Shown here: piece by piece, positions 32,180-43,289 of the stretch
Position numbering within the stretch: position 1 is the first letter of the stretch
Layout of the letters: the number at the start of each line of letters is the position of its first letter
Source: Altimarinus sp964500515
GTDB lineage: Bacteria > Patescibacteriota > Gracilibacteria > BD1-5 > UBA6164
Direction: 5' to 3'
Assembly: GCA_964500515.1 (NCBI GenBank)
Contig: CAZCNE010000004.1
Coordinates: forward strand, 1-64,000
Length of the DNA stretch: 64,000 bases
The notes under the pieces: generated by a model
The model's input: only the letters and a program-made list of their open reading frames with translations
The model's database searches: none
What the model was told of the DNA's origin: nothing
Program-made: the position numbers and the translations under genes

Positions 32180-33583
32180 TTATCTTACATATATAAGATG
32201 AACATTATCACTTCAAGAAGGGTTACAATTAAATGAATCATAATCTAGAGTTTTTCATATTCATCTATTGTTTTCATCCAAAATCAAAAATAAATTACAA
32301 AACTTGTTATCTGAATCACAATCTCAAGTTTGTGCTTGAGTAATATCTGATAAATTTTTATTTCAATCCCACCACAAAGATAATTTTATAGGATAATTCA
32401 TTGTTCAAGTTCAAACGCAAGCTCACATCTGTGAAACTTTAAATGAATTATATGTTCAAGATTCTTCTTTACAAGTATTATTATTTGTTTTAGTTACATC
32501 AATTGAACAAGAATTGTCATCTTTATATGTTCAAACAAGCCATCAACTTGGTGTCCAAAAAAGTATTTCTTTTTGTCATAAATCACATGCCCAATACTTA
32601 TAGGATGCCTCTTTTAATTTTGTAGCAATAGGACTTTCAAAATCACAATGTCATATAGAATATTTATTATAAATTCAATCTTTTGCCATTAAAGTCCAAC
32701 CTCATCAAGCAGTTGTCATATCACAATATACTTCTACCGGATAAGATCAATTTTTAGGAATTATTGAATATTTTCAATCTCAATTTGATAATCAAGAATT
32801 TAAGATATCTTTACAACTAGATTTATATTCAGTATTATCACAAGTGGTTGTAATAATTTTTCAATATTGATTAATTTCATATTCTCAATATCAGATAAAT
32901 TTTCAATCTTCTATGATTTCATTACAATTTTTATAATCATTTTTTGTCTTGTAGTCTGAATCATACATATAAACTTCTAAATTTTTTTTATTTTTTGAAA
33001 CGGGAAAAAAAGGTTTTATAAAATTGTAAGGAATATTGTAAACTTGATTATTTAAAATAAATTTTTTTCTATTTTCTTCATTATTTATTTCAAGATACGA
33101 AGATTGTGTAGCAAAAATTATTGAAGGTAAAATATATTGAGAAACAGACTTGTAATCTCAATCCAACAAAGCCATATTGGCTCAGTTATTTTCTAAACTT
33201 AAAGACAACTCAAATTCTTGTTCATTCCTCGAAACAGAATAATAATATGGAACTTTTATATAAGGATCATATGGTACATCTGATAAACTTGATAAAATAA
33301 CACTCTTTCTAAGTCTTCATTGCAAGGCAACTTCATAATTATTATTATATATTTTAAACAAATCTCAGGTCATATAACCTTCAGGACGAGGATAAGTTCA
33401 TCTTTTTGATTTTTCTAATTTTAAAGATTCTTTTATCAAAACAAGATCAGATTTTCTTTTTGAATCCCTTGCATCTTCTTGATTTTTACTGTACGAAATA
33501 AATCATAAAACAGAAAGTATTGATAAAATAATTATAGAAATAATTAATTCAATAAAAGTAAAAGCTTTCTTTTCTTTGTTCAT
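32180..33583 (-). CDS. Pilin fused to a fibrinogen-like C-terminal domain
   Basis: A 467-residue protein in two parts. Residues 1-245 are a prepilin (MNKEKKAFTFIELIISIII, SKNQEDARDSKRKSDL, GTYPRP), closely like the neighbour at 31409. From about residue 257 a fibrinogen-C-like module follows: SSCKDILNSGLSNGDGKYSI, VYCDMTTAGGGWTLMAKDG, then a Cys/Trp-rich remainder to the end. Fibrinogen-like domains bind sugars or proteins in animals and occur in some bacterial surface proteins. Displayed on a pilus, it would be a candidate adhesin for host contact. The fusion and its binding partner are inference from sequence alone. Confidence 0.8.
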
Positions 33584-33584
33584 A

Positions 33585-34013
33585 TTAATTTTTATTTAAT
33601 TTTTTTATGTCTAAAGTAAAAACATTTATTTCTGATGAAAAATCTTTTTTTTCAATTTTTCCAATTCTCTCATAAACTATTCATAAAAAGTTACTTGGAT
33701 CAACATAATTTCATAAAGAATCAACATATTTATATTTTTCATTTGTTGATCATGTAAGAACCTGTATTTTTTTTAAATCATTATTTTTATAAACATAAAA
33801 TTTTTCTCATTGATTTACTCAGGTGAAATCTAATTTATAAATTATATTATTTAAGTTTGATTTAAGTAAATTAATTGAAGAATTTTCCTCATTATTTAAA
33901 TCATAATTTACAACATACAATATAAGATTATAAAAACCAAATAAAACAAAAACTATTAATACAACTCAAACCATTATTCCTGTTAAGCTTTCAGCATTTT
34001 TATTTTTTAACAT
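33585..34013 (-). CDS. Short prepilin-like protein
   Basis: A 142-residue protein. MLKNKNAESLTGIMVGVVLIVFVLFGFYN has a basic leader, a glutamate before the helix and a hydrophobic stem, a looser version of the pilin start. The remainder is a small polar domain. Its stop is next to the start of the fibrinogen-pilin gene (1 bp apart), so it leads this three-gene minus-strand pilin operon. Confidence 0.65.
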
Positions 34014-34070
34014 TTGTAAATTTTATAAAAATATATAAAATATTTATAATTATATATAAAATTTTAAATA

Positions 34071-34691
34071 ATGAAAATTTTTAATAAAAATGCATTAACT
34101 TTTGTAGAACTAATTATTTCTGTGGTTATAACTGCGATAATTTTTATGATGTTATATTTCTATATATCAAACTCAATAAATACCATAAACATTTCAAATG
34201 ATAAAACTGATGTTGTATCCCAATATTATGAAGTATATAATGATCTTGCAGAAATTAAATTAAAATATAATTCCTGAGAATTAATTTTAGATAATAATAT
34301 TTGATCATGAAGTGATGTTTTACTTCTAAATAATCTTGATAATACAGAATGAATATTATTTTGAATAATTGATAAAAAAACCTCTTTATTAGTATTATGA
34401 AATTCACATGAAATTTATGGAGAAAAAGTTTTTTGATATAAAAAACTAAGTTTATCTGAAATTTCAAAAATAAAAAGTCAAGTTTGAGATTTACAAAATA
34501 TTTCATTTAGAAACTCTAAAATGTATGATTCAGTATTAAAAGATTTTCAAGCAAGTTTTTATAATTCTTGAAGTATTTTATCTTTAACATTTGACTTTTT
34601 AGCTTGATATAATAAAAATTATGAATGAAAAAAACGGAAAGATATAAATAAAAATAATTACATTGAAAAAAAAGTAAATTTTAACTTTTAA
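34071..34691 (+). CDS. Prepilin-like protein (PilW/PilV type)
   Basis: A 206-residue protein starting MKIFNKNALTFVELIISVVI, a canonical prepilin site with glutamate at +5. The rest is a polar, Asn/Ser/Lys-rich domain with no recognised fold. It diverges from the minus-strand pilin operon at 34.01 kb and is 8 bp upstream of the PilX-like gene, so together they form the second half of a divergent pilin locus. Confidence 0.75.
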
Positions 34692-34699
34692 TTATATTT

Positions 34700-35821
34700 A
34701 TGATTTTTGAGAAAAAAGCAGCAATATTTATTTATACTATAATTCTTATAAGTATAATTTTGGTGATTTCAAGTCTTGTTTTAAGTAAAACAAACTTGCA
34801 AATTAATACTAATGAATATCAAAAAATAAGAGATAATTTACATAAAAAAATCAATAAAAAGTCAGAATTTTATTTATGATACGATAAACTATATAATTCT
34901 GATTGATCTTGATTTATAGATAATATTTCATGTCCTGATGAAATAACAATGAGCTGAAGCTCTAGTTCATGAACTTTTTCAAGTTCACTTAGCTTATCTT
35001 GAAATATTTTTTTATGTGAGTGAATTTATAATTGAAGTAATGTAAATTTAAATTTTAATTCTTGATTTACTTGATTTTTAGAATCTTCTTGGAAAGAAGA
35101 AACAATTACTTTAAATAATGATTCATGAAATTTTGCATTTGAAAATACAATAATTTCATTTTTGCCAGAATCATATAATAAGCCAGATCAAATAGATGAT
35201 AATTTTAATAGTGATAATTATAACTCTAAATCTATTTCTGTTTCAGAAACTTGAGTTTATTTTGATAATGATTCAGACTGAAGAACTAAAATTATTTGAA
35301 TTTTATCTCAAAGCTGAGTTTTAGAAAATATTTTTTGGACGAATGAAAAAACAAATAATTTTATAAACTCAAACTCAAATAATAACGATTGATTTTATGA
35401 AAAAATATGAAATGTAGAAAATGGTTTTTTACATTTAAATATTGATAAAATTGCTAAGTTAAGAATTATTGAAATTGATAGAACCAAATATAATAAAAAA
35501 AAAGAATTAACTGTAATTTGAGCTACTATTGAAAAAGATATAAATTCTTGATCTTGATATATACAAGCAGATTGAAGTTTAGCTAACAATAAATCAAATT
35601 GATATAATTTTAATTTCAAAGACAAAGATTATGCTATTTTTTTATTATGAAATGAATTATTAAAATATGAAATTTACTGAGAAACACAAGACTGAAAAAA
35701 ATTATATATAGTTCCAATTGATGATTCTTTAGCTAAGAATTTCAATATTTTAGCCTGAGATATAGAATTTAAATATTGAGTTTATTACTGAAAACAATTA
35801 GAAATAAGTAAAATAAAATAA
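34700..35821 (+). CDS. PilX-like membrane-anchored protein
   Basis: A 373-residue protein with a short leader (MIFEKKAA) and one N-terminal hydrophobic helix (IFIYTIILISIILVISSLVL) without the pilin glutamate, then a long Ser/Asn/Asp-rich extracellular region with two cysteines. The arrangement (pilin of PilW type followed by this) repeats that at 15.8-17.9 kb, so the two loci look like duplicated minor-pilin pairs. Confidence 0.65.
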
Positions 35822-35826
35822 AATTT

Positions 35827-36297
35827 TTATCTGAAATTTAGCGCTCAAATATATCAAATAGCAATAGCATCAGCTACATCATCTGGTTTTGGAATAGTTT
35901 TTAAAGAGAAAATTATTTTTATAGCATTTTGAACCTGAATTTTTGTAGCTTTACCATTTCAAGAAATTGCTTTTTTCACTTGTAAAGGAGTGAATTCTAA
36001 AATATCAATATTGTTTTTTTGTGCTTCATATATAATTACGCCTCTACTTTCAGCAACTGAAATTCAAGTTTTGATATTATTTGTAAAATATATTTTTTCT
36101 ATAGAAAGCAAACTTGGCTTATAATTTTTTATAAGTTCACAAATATCAGTTCAAATTTCAAATAATTTTATATTATTAGAAATATTAGCTTTCGTTTTTA
36201 ATAATCCATAATCAATCAAAACAATTTTATTTCATTTTTTTTCTAAAATAGAAAAACCTGTAGTAGTTGTTCACGGATCTATTCATAAAATAATCAT
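35827..36297 (-). CDS. ruvC: Holliday junction resolvase RuvC
   Basis: A 156-residue nuclease that cuts Holliday junctions with RuvAB. The first catalytic aspartate is in IILGIDPGTTTTGFS near residue 6, the glutamate in SLLSIEKIYF near 66 and the C-terminal acidic pair in KPDDVADAIAIA near 138. It converges with the PilX-like gene (5 bp gap). Confidence 0.92.
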
Positions 36298-36402
36298 AAT
36301 ATTAATTTTAAAATATTTTCTTGACTTTTATGCGAAAGTATGTTTAAATATATATGTGTGTAATTATTATTTCTTAAACATTTAAAATATGATAACACAT
36401 AT

Positions 36403-36564
36403 ATGAAAAATTACAAAAATAAAACAAAAATTGTTATAGATCCATATTTGTTAAATAAACTTACTAATTCTTTTGTTTTAAATGAAAATGAAAAATTAAA
36501 TTTTTTAAAATATATAGCCTATTTAACACAAAACGAAAAAAAACAATTATGTAATTTAGTTTAA
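36403..36564 (+). CDS. Small protein of unknown function
   Basis: A 53-residue, lysine- and asparagine-rich frame (KIVIDPYLLNKLTNSF) ending in a putative helix. It starts about 100 bp from the divergent ruvC gene and is followed closely by a long hairpin. No family recognised; it contains no TGA, so code usage does not help. Confidence 0.45.
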   Translation: MKNYKNKTKIVIDPYLLNKLTNSFVLNENEKLNFLKYIAYLTQNEKKQLCNLV

Positions 36565-36572
36565 GAAATTCT

Positions 36573-36673
36573 AAAATCTTTGATTATAATTTATAAAATT
36601 TATTTTTTAACAAAAATTTAATATAAATTAATAAATCAAAGATTTTTTTGTGCAAAAAAAATCTTTAGCACAA
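36573..36673 (+). terminator. Long A+T-rich hairpin with T run, followed by a second hairpin
   Basis: AAAATCTTTGATT pairs perfectly with AATCAAAGATTTT across a 48-base A/T loop, then seven T in total; next, TTGTGC pairs with GCACAA (36648-36673). The first hairpin is a plausible terminator for the 53-residue gene. The second is unexplained. Confidence 0.5.
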
Positions 36674-36748
36674 ACAAATAATTTGAATTTTTTCAAAAAA
36701 ATATACAATAAAATATAGTTAAAAAATTTTATAATTTAATATATTTTT

Positions 36749-37927
36749 ATGAAAGCTGTAATACTTGTTGCTTGAGAAGGTTCTAGGCTTAGACCACTAA
36801 CAAATACTACACCTAAACCTCTTATCAAAGTTTTTGGAAAACCTATTTTTGAATATACACTTGATGCTTTACATAAAGAAGTAGATGAATTTATACTAGT
36901 TGTAAAATATAAACAAGAACTTTTTAGAGAAAAATATAAAAATAAATATAAGAATACAAAAATAACTTATGCCCAACAATGAGATGAAAAATGAACTTGA
37001 GCTGCTATAAAAAAATTAAATATTAAATGAGATTTTATAATTATAAATTGAGATAGTATTTTTGATAAAAAAGATTTAAAAAATCTTGTAAAGATGAAAT
37101 GATATTGATGTTTAGTAAAAAAAGTTAAAGAACCTGAAAAATACGGAATTTTTAAATTAAATAAAGATAGTGAAGCTATAGAAATTGTAGAAAAACCAAA
37201 CGAATATGTTTGAGATTTAGCTAATTTATGAGTTTATAAAGTAAATGATAAAATAATTGATTATTGTAATGAGATAAAAATTTCAGAAAGATGAGAAATT
37301 GAAATAACTGATGCTTTAAATATTTTTTTAAAAAATTTTAGATTTTGTGTAAAAAAAATAAAGTGAGACTTTTTAGATATAACATACCCTTGGAGTTTAT
37401 TTTGAGCCAATACTCATTTTTTAAATAATTTAAAAAAAGATAAAATAAAATGAGAAATTGAAAAACATGTAAATATAAAATGAAAAATAATTCTTGAAAA
37501 ATGAGCCATATTAAAATCTGGAACTTATATTGAATGAAATGTTTATATTTGAAAAAATACAATAATCTGACCAAATACTTACATAAGATGAAATACAGTG
37601 ATTTGAAACAAATGTAAAATCTGAAATGCTTGCGAAATCAAAAATTCAACAATTTGAGATGATACAAATATCGCTCATTTATCATATATTTGAGATAGTA
37701 TTTTGTGAAATAATGTAAATATCTGATGATGATTTATAACTGCTAATCTAAGACATGATGGAGCAAATATCAAAGTCCCTATAAAAGAAATTTTAACTGA
37801 AACTTGACTTAGAAAACTATGATGTATAATAGGTGATAGTTCAAAAATTTGAATTAATAATTCAATTTATCCTTGAAGAGTTTTAAATAACAACTCAACA
37901 ACAATTCCTTGAGAAGTAATTAAATAA
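36749..37927 (+). CDS. Bifunctional nucleotidyltransferase with left-handed beta-helix (GlmU-like)
   Basis: A 392-residue protein. The N-terminal 225 residues are an NTP-transferase with AGEGSRLRPLTNTTPKP, YAQQGDEKGTGAAIK and ERGEIEITDALN. The C-terminal part (about 235-392) is built of hexapeptide repeats (IGKNTIIGPNTYIRGNTVIG and so on) forming a left-handed beta-helix, with NLRHDGANIKV and KLGCIIGDSSKIGINNSIYPG near the end as in GlmU-like sugar-phosphate enzymes. It should make a nucleotide sugar for cell-envelope glycans. Whether it also acetylates, as GlmU does, is uncertain. Confidence 0.85.
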
Positions 37928-37941
37928 TTTATCGTTTAAGC

Positions 37942-39123
37942 ATGAAAAAAACATTTTTATTAAAATCATTTATTTTTTTAGTTATTTTTATAATTTGACT
38001 TTCATTTTTTACAGTATTTAGTGCCAATTTTTTTAACTGATCAACAAATCTAGTTTACAAATTATCAAACAATATATACATAAATTCTAATGATTTAAAT
38101 AAAACCTTACTTATCTATGAAAGTTCCCTTGATTTAAGTAATGCAAAATTTAAATCTTCATGTAATACTGAAACAAATCTATTAAACAAAAAAAATAATT
38201 TATTTTTATTTGAACTTATCGTAAATGATCCTAATTGTAATGATAATAGTTTTATCCTTAAGTCAAATATCTGAAATCACAGTAAAGTAAGTTTTGATCT
38301 TGTTTCAGATTCATCTTTATACAATGTTTTAATTGATTATTGAACTCATGATTTAATTAATTTATCAAATGTTATAAATCAATTTATTGTTAAATATAAT
38401 ATTTATTTAAATTTCAAAAAATCTCCTATTGATGATGAGTATAATTACAATTGAAAAAAAAGAATATACAAAGAATTAGTTTATAGATGAAACTTTATAA
38501 AAAACTTGATAGAAAAAAGAAATGTAAAATATTTAATTCCTATAGTATGAAAAGATCTTCCTACATCAAACACTTCAAAAATGCCTAATTCTCTGAGACC
38601 TTATAGAGCAAAAATTACAGATTGAATTCATCATTCTTGGGATATTGATGCTCCTTTTTGAGAAGAAGTAATAAGTTTAGATGATGCAATTATTATAAGA
38701 ATAGTAAGAAATTGGGAAAGCTCAGATTTGAAAAATATAAGAAAATGAGAAAAATTAAGTGCAGAAGACAAAATGAGAAATTTAGATATTTATAGATGAA
38801 ATCAAGTTTGGATAAAAACAATGAAATGAGAACTTGTAATGTACGCTCATCTTGACAAAATTCTTGAGTGATTAAAAGAATGAGATTATGTGAAAAGATG
38901 ACAATATATTTGAAATGTTTGAGTTTCTTGAGTTCCTCAAAGTGATTACCGTGATTATCATCTTGATTTTTGAATATATGAAAATCCTTATAATTTATCA
39001 AAAGTTTGATCTTATGATATAGATGATTATATGTTTTGGAACTGGAAATTTAAATGAAAGAATTTTGATTTTATAAAATCAAATCAATACGAAATATTTG
39101 AAAAAAATGAAGCTAAAAAATAA
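37942..39123 (+). CDS. M23-like (LytM) peptidase domain protein
   Basis: A 393-residue protein with an N-terminal signal/anchor helix (FLLKSFIFLVIFIIGLSFF) and an extracytoplasmic domain. The C-terminal part follows M23 order: DGIHHSWDIDAPFGEEV (HxxxD), GELVMYAHLDKI, GDYVKRGQYIGNVG and DYHLDFGI. The last motif reads HLD where active LytM enzymes have HxH, so one zinc ligand is changed to Asp. It may be a modified hydrolase or a non-catalytic regulator of cell-wall enzymes. It starts 14 bp after the GlmU-like gene. Confidence 0.75.
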
Positions 39124-39127
39124 TTTT

Positions 39128-39805
39128 TTAAATAAGACTCCAATCTATTTCCTTTTTTCTTAAATTATTTAAAATTTTGTTGGTTTTTGAAAAAACTTTA
39201 CTTCAAAAAAATCAATTATAAGCAGAAAATGGTGAAGGGTGTGCTGATTCTATAATATAATGTTTGCTTATATCTATTAAATTTTTTTTACTTCTCGCAA
39301 AATTTCACCAAAGTATAAAAACAATTCAATCTTTTTTATCTGAAATAATTTTTATTACTTTATCCGTAAATATCTCCCATCAAATTTTTGAATGACTTGC
39401 AGGAAGTCAGGATTTAACAGTAAGAATTGAATTTAACATAAAAACTCACTCTCTCGTCCATTTTTCTAAATTTCAAGTATTTGGAATTTTAAATCATAAA
39501 TCATCATGAAGTTCTTTAAAAATATTTTTTAAAGATGGTGGAGGATTTATTCAATCTTGAACAGAAAAACAAAGTCAATGAGCTTGTCAAACTCAATGAT
39601 AAGGATCTTGTCACAATAAAACTACTTTTACTTTATCAAATGGTGTGTAATTAAAAGCATTAAATATATTTTTTGGATGAGGATAAATTGTGATTCAAGA
39701 TTTTATATCTTCTACTAACTTATTTTTTATATCTTTGAAATAATCTTTTTCAAATTCATCTTTCAAGATTTCTAACCAAGAATGTTCCATTTTTATTTCT
39801 TGCAT
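39128..39805 (-). CDS. ung: Uracil-DNA glycosylase
   Basis: A 225-residue family 1 UDG that removes uracil from DNA. VLLGQDPYHGVGQAHGLCFS carries the catalytic aspartate (GQDPYHG) near residue 66 and ESAHPSPFSAYNGFFG carries the catalytic histidine near 188. A start at the next methionine (five codons later) is possible. It is convergent with the M23-like gene. Confidence 0.95.
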
Positions 39806-39817
39806 ATTTTTTATAAA

Positions 39818-40711
39818 TTATAAAATTTTTTCTATAAGTTCGCTAATATTTAATATTTTCATATTTTTTATTTCTTTTGATCTATTTATATTTTCAGGAA
39901 TTGTATCTGTTACTATTAAATTATCTAAATATTTAGATAAATTTATGTGAGATTTATTTGGAAAAATTCAATGTGTGGCAAAAGCATCAACACTTTTAGC
40001 TCAAAGTTCTCTTAATTTCAAAGCTGTGTTTTTTATAGTTCATCAAGATTGAATCAAATCATCAATTATAATTGTATCTTTTCACTTTGGATTTCATTCT
40101 TTTATAGTAATTATTCTTTTATCTCACTGTCTTACTTTTGAACAAATAATTATTTCAAATTTTTTAAAATATTTTTCAAATCTTTTATATGCTCACTCAT
40201 CAGGAAAAACTATACTTTTTCAATTTATATATTTTTTCAATAAATTCATTGTGGTGTGCATTTCTGCATTTACACTATAAGAATCAAAAAGAAATCTTTC
40301 AACAAGAGCATGAACATCAAATGTATGTATAGAAGTTTTTCAAACTCTACCTGAAGGAATTTGACTAAAAATATCTGCAAAATACTTTGCTGTAGCGATT
40401 TGTCATTTTGTATCAATTCTTTCCATTGTTCAAACTGGAAAATAAGGCATAATTATTCTTAATTTATCTACATAATAGTCAAGAATTCATCTAATTATAG
40501 AATAATTAAAAAACAAATCATTTGGATTAGAAAAATCTCAAATATAAGTAACTTCCTTATGTTCTAGCTTATCTTTTACATTTTCAATAAAAATATTTGG
40601 CCATAAATCGGGAAATTTATCAAATTTGATATTTATATGACTTAATTTCATAATTTTTACAATATCTTCTCAAAGATAAAGAAAATTTGGATGTGTAATT
40701 ATTGTGTTCAT
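39818..40711 (-). CDS. prs: Ribose-phosphate pyrophosphokinase, class II-like
   Basis: A 297-residue enzyme making PRPP from ribose 5-phosphate and ATP for nucleotide synthesis. The PRPP loop is IIIDDLIQSGGTIKN near residue 223. Instead of the usual bacterial ARQDRK-type flexible loop, it has MPYFPVGTMERIDTKGQIAT and TFDVHALVERF, then VFPDEGAYKRF and KVRQGDKRIITIKEG; these resemble the plant PRS3/PRS4 type, which needs no phosphate activator. The gene starts about 110 bp from the divergent tagA-like gene. Confidence 0.85.
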
Positions 40712-40819
40712 ATTTTTTTATATAACCAAGATATTCATAATTAAAAATTTTTCAAGCTTATTAATTGAATTATTTTAATTTTTTTTTATAATAAATAATA
40801 TATTTTAAAAAATAAAAAA

Positions 40820-41644
40820 ATGCAAATTTTAGGAATCCCAATTTGAAAATACAAGTATAAAAATTTTTTTAATGAAATCACTCTCCTTAAGAAAAAAACT
40901 ATAGTTTTTACTCCAAATCCAGAAATTATTTTAAATACTATAAAAGATAAAGAATTTAAAAAAATCCTTTTAAAAGCTAATTATTTAGTTCCAGACTGAA
41001 CTTGACTTTTTATAGCTTATCAAATTATCGATTTCAAAAAAAAATTAAAACATAAATTCTTTTTTATTCTAATTTTTTTAGTTTTACCAATTTTTATTTT
41101 TAATGTTATTTTTAGAAAAAAATATATCTACGGAAAATATTGAGATAAAATTTGTGGAAGTGACCTAAGCTTTGATTTACTTACATTTGCTGAAAAAAAT
41201 AATATAAAAATAAGTATTTTAGATTTATATAATCCAAATGATGAAAAAAAAGTTGCAAGTCAAAAAGCTTTTTCAAAAAAAATAAAGGAAAAATATAAAA
41301 AACTAGATTTTGACTACATAATTTATGATGAAACAAAAAAAGAAAAAATAATTGAAAAAATAAGTAAAAATAAAAGTAAAATTATTTTTTCAACTCTCGG
41401 TATGAAAAAACAAGAAAAATCAATAATTGATTTAATGTGAAAATGTAATAATCTTAAACTTGGTTTATGAGTTTGATCAAGTTTTGATTATATAGTTTGA
41501 TTCCAAAAAAGAGCTCCAAAACTATGGAGAGTTTTGTGACTTGAATGGCTTTATAGATTGATAAGTTGACCTCAAAAAATTAAAAGATTAAAAAGACTTT
41601 GGAATGCTATTTTTGTTTTTATTTATAAAGTAATAATAAATTAA
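40820..41644 (+). CDS. WecG/TagA/CpsF-family glycosyltransferase
   Basis: A 274-residue GT26-type enzyme. Conserved blocks: TPNPEIILNTIKDKEF and VPDGTGLFIAYQ near the N terminus, GDKICGSDLSFDLL in the middle and GVGSSFDYIVGFQKRAPKLW, then GLEWLYRLISGPQKIKR at the C terminus. These enzymes add an N-acetyl amino sugar to a lipid-linked precursor. An extra hydrophobic stretch (FFFILIFLVLPIFIFNVIF, about 80-105) lies between the first two halves and could anchor the enzyme in the membrane. Confidence 0.85.
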
Positions 41645-41742
41645 TTTTATGTCAAGTTAATTTAACTTAATAAAAAACAAAATATTTTTATTTTTTGGAA
41701 AATTGGTTATAATAAAGTAAATTACATATTTAATTTAATCTT

Positions 41743-42348
41743 ATGAAAATAAATTTTAATAAGGCTTTTACGTTAATTGAATTACTGGTTGTTATAACTA
41801 TTATTTGAATTTTAGCAACTTGAGCTGTAACTGTCTATACTAGTCAAATACAAAAATGAAGAGATGCTACAAGAATAAGTTCTCTTGAAAGCCTTAGAGG
41901 ATGAATTGAACAATATTATCAAGATGATAGCGAATATCCTGAAAAGACAGCTTTTTCTTGAATTAAAATGTATGTACCCGTTTTACCAAAAGATCCTAAA
42001 ACAAATCAAGCTAATAAAAACACATCTCTAGAATATGCATACAATGTTTGAGAAGATGATAATGGTATAGCAAATCAAATATATGAAGTATCTTGTTGAT
42101 TTGAAAATTCAGGAAACAATGATAACAAAGCAGCTAAAGACTGAGGAAATGATCCTTATAGACTTGAAGTTTGAATTGTAATAAAAGATTGAGATACTGC
42201 TATTAATACAAGTATAAAATGAGCACTAAAAGAAGAATCTTTTGCTTCTTGGGTGGAGTCATGAAATCCCATATGTGTAACTTCATGATCATGATGAACA
42301 AATTCAACTATGTGAAATTGTGATAATGATATTTTAGTAATAAAGTAA
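41743..42348 (+). CDS. Major type IV pilin-like protein (PilA/GspG type)
   Basis: A 201-residue prepilin with a strong class III signal: MKINFNKAFTLIELLVVITI, glutamate at +5, then GILATGAVTVYTSQIQKGRD and ESLRGGIEQYYQDDSEYPE, the pilin/pseudopilin loop. A Gly/Ser-rich tail with cysteines (PICVTS and NCDND) may close a disulfide-bound D region. It stands alone with its own terminator, as expected for an abundant subunit. Confidence 0.85.
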
Positions 42349-42380
42349 ACATTTATTATTTAAAAAAAATTATATTCAAT

Positions 42381-42418
42381 AAAAAAAGATTTCTATTTAT
42401 TTTAGAAATCTTTTTTTT
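42381..42418. terminator. Bidirectional terminator
   Basis: AAAAAAGATTTCTA pairs perfectly with TAGAAATCTTTTTT around TTTATTT, with T runs in both directions. It separates the pilin gene from rpmA. Confidence 0.85.
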
Positions 42419-42437
42419 ATTAATGTTTATAAATAAG

Positions 42438-42710
42438 TTAATCTATAGTAACATATGTATTTATAAAAATTCTACCATCATATTTTTTATTTTTCTTTTC
42501 ATAATATCTTACAGTTCATTCTTTGCATGCAAATAAAGTAAAGTCATGTCCTTGAGAAACTCATTCTCCAGGCCAAAAATTATTACCTTTTTGTCTTACA
42601 ATTATATTTCAAGCTATAGCTTTTTGTCATCAATAAATTTTGACTCCAAGTCTTTTGGCTTGCGAATCTCTTCAGTTATTGGTAGATCATTGGGCTTTCT
42701 TGTGTGCCAT
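42438..42710 (-). CDS. rpmA: Ribosomal protein L27
   Basis: A 90-residue protein near the peptidyl-transferase centre. MAHKKAQGSTNNGRDSQ at the start, IIVRQKGNNFWPGEGV in the middle and HDFTLFACKEGTV are typical. The N terminus begins directly with the mature AHKK sequence, so no cleavage is needed. Confidence 0.96.
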
Positions 42711-42779
42711 ATTTAATAGTATTAAATGTTAATGTTAAAAATTAGTGTAAAAATTAAAATTTTTATTACTAATTAATTA

Positions 42780-43217
42780 TTATTTTCAAGCAAATCTAGC
42801 AAATGCCTTGTTAGCTTCAGCCATTTTATAAACATCTAGTTTTTTCTTAAAAGCTTCTCACGATTCATTTGCAGCATCTATCAATTCAGTAGACAAAGCT
42901 TTAACAAAAGCTGTTCATTTTTTGCTTCTTGCTGCCTCGATAATCCACTTTGAAGCTAAGAAAACTTGTCTATTTGGCTTAACTTCATGAGGAACTTGAA
43001 AAATAGAACCTCAAACTCTTTTTGGTCTAACTTCTATTTTTGGCATCACATTTTCCATAGCTTTTATAAAAATTGACCTTGGATCTTTTTGTCATTTATT
43101 TTTTATTTCTTCAAAAGTTTTAATTATCAAATCATTTGCTAAACTTTTTTTTCCATCAAGCATTACATAATTTGTAAACTTTTCTAAAATCGCTTCATTT
43201 TTATTTAATTCTTTCAT
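42780..43217 (-). CDS. rpsG: Ribosomal protein S7
   Basis: A 145-residue small-subunit head protein, slightly shorter than the usual 155. NVMPKIEVRPKRVGGSIFQ, VPHEVKPNRQVFLASKWI and MAEANKAFARFAGK are conserved. It lies downstream of rpsL on the same strand, the normal str-operon order; no elongation factor gene follows in the window. Confidence 0.95.
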
Positions 43218-43289
43218 TATTTTTTAATTAACAATTAAAATTTTTCTCGTTTATTCAGTAATTGTTTAACTTACTCCGAGTTATTAAAT

